The notes under the pieces were generated by a model. That model did not search any database, had not been told where the DNA came from, and saw only the letters and a program-made list of their open reading frames with translations. Shown here in pieces: positions 12,487 through 15,513 of a stretch of DNA of 15,513 nucleotides. The stretch is from JBIKLM01 sp044375105. GTDB taxonomy: Bacteria; Planctomycetota; UBA1135; GCA-002686595. Both the position numbers and the translations under genes were made by a program. The stretch covers positions 1 through 15,513 of the forward strand of contig JBILNK010000100.1 in the NCBI GenBank assembly GCA_044375105.1, given 5' to 3'. The stretch's first letter is position 1. The number at the start of each line of letters is the position of its first letter.

Positions 12487-13647
12487 GTGAACCAGAGCCA
12501 GACCGAGCGACGCCACGACCAACCGCGAAACCAGCGCCTGGCCAAGGGCCTGGTCCGGGTGCTGCCCCTAAGCGCTTTCACTCTGCTGGCCGGCTGCCAG
12601 CTGACGCCGCCCAAGGAGTGCGCGGTGCATCCCCTGGGCGTGGTGCGGGCCGAGCAGCGCGACGACGCCGAGCGCTTCGGCGAGCTCGTGGCCACCCTGC
12701 AGCCCGAGATCAAGGCCCTGCTGCCCGACACCCCCGATCGCTCCACCGAAGTCTGGGTGCAAAAGCAGCTGGCTTCGCGCCGCGGCCAGCGCGTGCCGCT
12801 CAACGTCAAGGGCTTCACCCTGATCTCCGAAGACCACAGCCGCGGGCGCATCCACCTGCGCGAGGACGTGGACCATCCCGAGTGGTTCCTGGCCCACGAA
12901 CTGGTCCACGCCCTGCTCGGGGAAACCTGGAAGACCCTGCCGGCGGTGCTCGAAGAGGGCCTGGCCGACGTGGTCGCCGCCGAACTGCGCCCGCAGTTGG
13001 CGCCGCGCATCCGCGCCCTGCGCGCCATCGAGGCCAGCCTGTACCTGGGACGCCTCAAGCTCGTGATCCGCCACAGCGGCATCGGCTATCGCGCCGGCAA
13101 CGGGCCGCTCGAGATCTGGTTCCATTACGACGAGCCGCGTGACACGCTGGCCATCCAAGACGCCCTGACCCCGGACACCTACGCCTTCCGCGAGCGCTTC
13201 GGCGACATGGACGACGCCCTCTATGGCGTGGGCTTCCTGATCGTGCAGCGCCTACGCGATCGCATCGGCTACGAGGGACTCCATGAGCTGTGCCTGCGGG
13301 CTGCGAGCGAAGGCCGGGAAGCGATCGATCCCGCCGAGCAGCTGCGTTTGGCCGGCCTGGACCAACGGAACGGCTTGCTCGAAGCGGCCTACGGAGCCCT
13401 CGGTCGGCCCGAATTCGACGCCTGGGTCGAGCTCCTGCCCCATTTCCACGCCGAGCTGCTGACCGAACTCTTTGCGCCGACCTATGGGCACCTGAGCGCG
13501 GAGCAGTTCTCGGCCCAGGTCAACCCGGCTCTCGAACTGGGCGACGGCAGCTCCGTGCATCCCTTGCGCCATCCGCGGGTGTGGGCCGAGTTCCTGCTGC
13601 GCTGGCCCGGGCCCACAGCCGGCGAGAGTTCCCGCGCGACGCCCTGA
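12487..13647 (+). CDS. Predicted zinc metalloprotease-like lipoprotein (HELVH)
   Basis: The 386-residue protein starts at GTG 12487, with AGGGAG about 6 nt upstream as ribosome site. A basic N-terminus leads to VRVLPLSAFTLLAGC, a good lipobox with Cys37, so it is probably an envelope lipoprotein. Residues 132-161 carry WFLAHELVHALLG (H137, E138, H141) followed by LPAVLEEGLAD, with E157 placed as the third zinc ligand. This is the gluzincin arrangement seen in peptidase MA-like proteins. The region after 170 is helical and contains YGVGFLIVQRL and PEFDAWVELLP, typical of the C-terminal part of such proteins. All catalytic residues are intact, in contrast to the gene at 8028-9368. The substrate is unknown. 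It appears to be transcribed alone and converges with the gene at 13733. Confidence 0.88.
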   Translation: MNQSQTERRHDQPRNQRLAKGLVRVLPLSAFTLLAGCQLTPPKECAVHPLGVVRAEQRDDAERFGELVATLQPEIKALLPDTPDRSTEVWVQKQLASRRGQRVPLNVKGFTLISEDHSRGRIHLREDVDHPEWFLAHELVHALLGETWKTLPAVLEEGLADVVAAELRPQLAPRIRALRAIEASLYLGRLKLVIRHSGIGYRAGNGPLEIWFHYDEPRDTLAIQDALTPDTYAFRERFGDMDDALYGVGFLIVQRLRDRIGYEGLHELCLRAASEGREAIDPAEQLRLAGLDQRNGLLEAAYGALGRPEFDAWVELLPHFHAELLTELFAPTYGHLSAEQFSAQVNPALELGDGSSVHPLRHPRVWAEFLLRWPGPTAGESSRATP

Positions 13648-13649
13648 TC

Positions 13650-13677
13650 GGGCGCGGTGGGCGTGCTCGCGGCGCCC
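13650..13677. terminator. Hairpin between convergent genes
   Basis: GGGCGC (13650-13655) can pair with GCGCCC (13672-13677), or alternatively GGGCG (13659-13663) with CGCCC (13673-13677). The site is in the 85-bp gap between two converging genes, where a two-way terminator would be expected. There is no T-tract. Confidence 0.3.
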
Positions 13678-13732
13678 ATTCGAGCGCCTGCGACAGCGCG
13701 ACCCGCGCGCCCTACGCCGAGCTCCGTGGCGC

Positions 13733-14536
13733 TCAACCGCTGAACAGGAACGGGCTCTCCTCAGACCAGGCCGCGAAGCGATACAGCGGCACGAGGCGCA
13801 GGCACTCGCCCACCAGCAGCCGCGGAACATCGGGCTCCAACAGGGCCTGACGCTGTCCGGGCGGAGCGGGCCAGCGGCGCTCGACCGCGAGTCGGTGTTC
13901 CCCCGGCTTGAAGTAGCGCAGGTACTCTTCGAGGCGCTCCGAGCCCAGCTGGCCGAGGGGCCATTCGCCTTTCCAGTCGTGGAGCTTGAGAGTGAAGCCC
14001 TTGAGGCCGTTGAGCTGCTCCAGCAGGCCGCGGGGGCCCTCGCGCTTGACGCGCCCGAGCAGATTCTGGGCGTCGAACCAGGCCTCGCCATGGATGCGCA
14101 GGGAAACCTCCAGGGCCTCGGCCTCGATGGCGATGCACAGGTAGGCGTTGCGGTAGGCGGCGTCCAGGTCCTTGGCCAGATCCGCCCCGAGCACGCGCTT
14201 GAGGCGCGTCTTCTCGGCCTTTGGCCGAATGCAGTAGCTCCACAGCCGACGCACGCGATTGCCGTTCCAAACCCGCGGGTGGTGGATCGAACTGCGGTGG
14301 TCCAGGGTCAAGCCCAGCAGCTTGGCCGCCGCGGCGACCTCCTTGCCGAGGCTGGCCAGCTTGCGGCGGGTGCGCAGGCGCGCCTCGTCGTACTGGGGAT
14401 CCCCGGCGAGCGGATCGCGCAGGGGCAGGAAGTCGGCCTCCTCGAAGCGCACCTCCTCCCCCAGGGGCTGGGGCTCCGGGTCGAGGCCCGGGCCGTCGGG
14501 TCCGGGCGGGGGCTGGGAAGGGCGCGGGGGAGCCAT
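13733..14536 (-). CDS. Hypothetical protein, 267 aa, probably cytoplasmic
   Basis: The family is not recognised. The 267 residues open with a Pro-rich stretch (1-25), then an acidic segment and a helix RTRRKLASLGKEVAAAAKLLG at about 55-77. A basic patch follows (NGNRVRRLWSYCIRPKAEKTRL), and then AYRNAYLCIAIEAEALEVSLRIHG, FDAQNLLGRVKREG, and a Trp/Lys-rich part (FTLKLHDWKGEWPLGQL). The C-terminus has YFKPGEHRLAVERRW and a hydrophobic stretch. No signal peptide, membrane segment or catalytic motif is evident. The mix of basic patch and regular alpha/beta sequence would suit a nucleic-acid-associated protein, but that is a guess. ATG 14536 has no clear Shine-Dalgarno site. It diverges from the kinase with only 62 bp between starts and converges with the HELVH lipoprotein gene. 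Confidence 0.75.
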   Translation of the reverse strand: MAPPRPSQPPPGPDGPGLDPEPQPLGEEVRFEEADFLPLRDPLAGDPQYDEARLRTRRKLASLGKEVAAAAKLLGLTLDHRSSIHHPRVWNGNRVRRLWSYCIRPKAEKTRLKRVLGADLAKDLDAAYRNAYLCIAIEAEALEVSLRIHGEAWFDAQNLLGRVKREGPRGLLEQLNGLKGFTLKLHDWKGEWPLGQLGSERLEEYLRYFKPGEHRLAVERRWPAPPGQRQALLEPDVPRLLVGECLRLVPLYRFAAWSEESPFLFSG

Positions 14537-14598
14537 GGCGAATCCGGAGGGGGGCTGCGCCTAGAATACGCCCGCCGACGATCGGCCGCCCCGCCAGG
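14537..14598. promoter_or_regulatory. Divergent start region between hypothetical gene and kinase
   Basis: Only 62 bp separate the two divergent start codons, so both promoters must lie here or overlap the genes. TAGAAT at about 14572 on the + strand resembles a -10 box, but no good -35 is placed for it. Confidence 0.3.
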
Positions 14599-15513
14599 AT
14601 GAAATGCGACCACTTCGAATTCGATCCCCGCAAGGACCGCATCGGCGAGGGGCCGCAGAGCGAGGTCTACAAGGCCCTTGACACCAACCTGGGGCGCACG
14701 GTCGCGCTCAAGATCCTGCGCTCGCACGTCGAGTTCGATCCCGAGGCGGTCGAGCGCTTCAAGCGGGAGGCCAAGCACACCTCGAGCCTCGAGCATCCCA
14801 ACATAGCCACGATCTACGAGTTCGGAGAGCGCGACGAAATCTCGTACATCGCCATGGAATTCCTCGAGGGGCAGACCCTCGACAAGATCCTGCGCGAGCG
14901 GAACCTGGGCTACGAGGAAGGCTTACGCATCGCCGAGCAGGTCGCGGCGGCCTTGGCCCACGTGCACACAAACCACCTGATCCATCGGGACTTGAAGCCC
15001 GCCAACATCATGGTGCAGGGCGATGGACGGGTAAAGCTCTTGGATTTCGGCATCTGCCGTTCGAATCAGGAGACCCGCATCACCCAGCACGACACGATGG
15101 TCGGCACGGTGCTGTACATGTCCCCGGAGCAGCTGCGCCTGCACGACCTGGACTTCAGCTCGGACGTGTTCGCCTTCGGCTCGGTCTTCTACCACGCCCT
15201 GACCGGGGCCCTGCCCTTCCCGGGACGAGCCTTCGCCGAGGTCTGCATGGCGATCCTCGATGGGCGACCCAAGCGTCCCAGCGAGCAACGCCAGGGTTTC
15301 CCGGCGCCCCTGGAGGCCTTCCTGCTGCGCTGCCTGGCGCCCCAAAAGGAGGATCGCTTCCTGAACGGCATGGCCCTGCACGCCGACCTGCAGGGACTCG
15401 TCGAGGGGATGTCGGGCGCGGTCGCGGCGGTCGAGACGCCGCTCAAGGGCCGGCTGGCCGTCGCGCCCTTCAGCGCCGAACCGGAGGACGAGCAGGGACG
15501 CGCCTTCGCGGCC
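14599..15513 (+). CDS. Ser/Thr protein kinase with TolB/FlgO-like continuation, partial
   Basis: The gene is open from ATG 14599 to the window edge, so 305 residues are visible. Kinase motifs occur in order: P-loop IGEGPQSEVY (15-24, third Gly of GxGxxG replaced by Ser), catalytic Lys38 in VALKIL, Glu57, hinge MEFLEG, HRDLKPANI with D131 and N136, DFG 149-151, activation segment ending MSPEQL, and SSDVFAFGSVFYHALTG. This is a Hanks-type (PknB-like) kinase that phosphorylates Ser/Thr in signalling. After the kinase, GRLAVAPFSAEPEDEQGRAFA matches the opening of the TolB/FlgO-like domain commonly fused to such kinases, usually followed by TPRs. No membrane segment is seen yet. The start is preceded by AGG directly at the ATG, so the ribosome site is poor. 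The substrate is unknown. Confidence 0.93.
   Translation, partial: MKCDHFEFDPRKDRIGEGPQSEVYKALDTNLGRTVALKILRSHVEFDPEAVERFKREAKHTSSLEHPNIATIYEFGERDEISYIAMEFLEGQTLDKILRERNLGYEEGLRIAEQVAAALAHVHTNHLIHRDLKPANIMVQGDGRVKLLDFGICRSNQETRITQHDTMVGTVLYMSPEQLRLHDLDFSSDVFAFGSVFYHALTGALPFPGRAFAEVCMAILDGRPKRPSEQRQGFPAPLEAFLLRCLAPQKEDRFLNGMALHADLQGLVEGMSGAVAAVETPLKGRLAVAPFSAEPEDEQGRAFAA

Noticed and set aside
12077..12490. 137-codon + strand frame in the gap after the radical SAM gene
   Set aside because: Arg/Gly/Ser/Pro-rich product crossing three hairpins with no ribosome site.
1..15513. tRNA, rRNA genes, insertion sequences or transposases
   Set aside because: No cloverleaf with conserved T-loop, no rRNA core sequence and no transposase motif was seen on either strand.

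Overview
This is a high-GC window from a Gram-negative-type bacterium. The evidence is several predicted lipoproteins, a secreted parvulin-like foldase and an MsbA-type ABC exporter. The serine/threonine kinase with a TolB/FlgO-like continuation, TPR proteins and sparse Shine-Dalgarno sites suggest Planctomycetota, Acidobacteriota or Myxococcota. The phylum is an inference from gene content, not from a marker gene.

Layout. Positions 1-391 hold the 3' end of a TPR protein. Positions 392-730 are lower in GC and contain a possible promoter and a possible signal-peptide start. Positions 731-2207 hold three small genes on the + strand, joined by GTGA stop/start overlaps. The first and third encode cysteine-containing proteins that align without a gap over their last 102 residues, so they are probably paralogues. 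The middle gene encodes a single-pass membrane protein. I do not recognise this family, and it is the best candidate in the window for an undescribed system.

Positions 2271-6054 (- strand) hold a secreted PpiC/SurA-like peptidyl-prolyl isomerase followed by an ABC exporter. Running away from them on the + strand (6272-9368) are an unrecognised 248-aa protein, a lipoprotein with a SurA-N-like segment (ATGA overlap with the gene before it), and a secreted protein that looks like a peptidase MA/DUF1570-type metalloprotease with a lost active site. These five genes may serve envelope protein folding or export together, but that is inferred from context only.

Positions 9369-10487 are a 1.1-kb stretch with no convincing gene. 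It holds many perfect hairpins, a 9-bp AT-rich dyad and a 57-nt nested stem structure. Then come an orphan B12-binding-type radical SAM protein (10488-12080), a 406-bp spacer with more hairpins, and a lipoprotein with an intact HELVH metalloprotease motif (12487-13647). A convergent unrecognised gene follows (13733-14536, - strand). The window ends inside a Ser/Thr protein kinase (from 14599) that runs off the right edge just as a TolB/FlgO-like segment begins.
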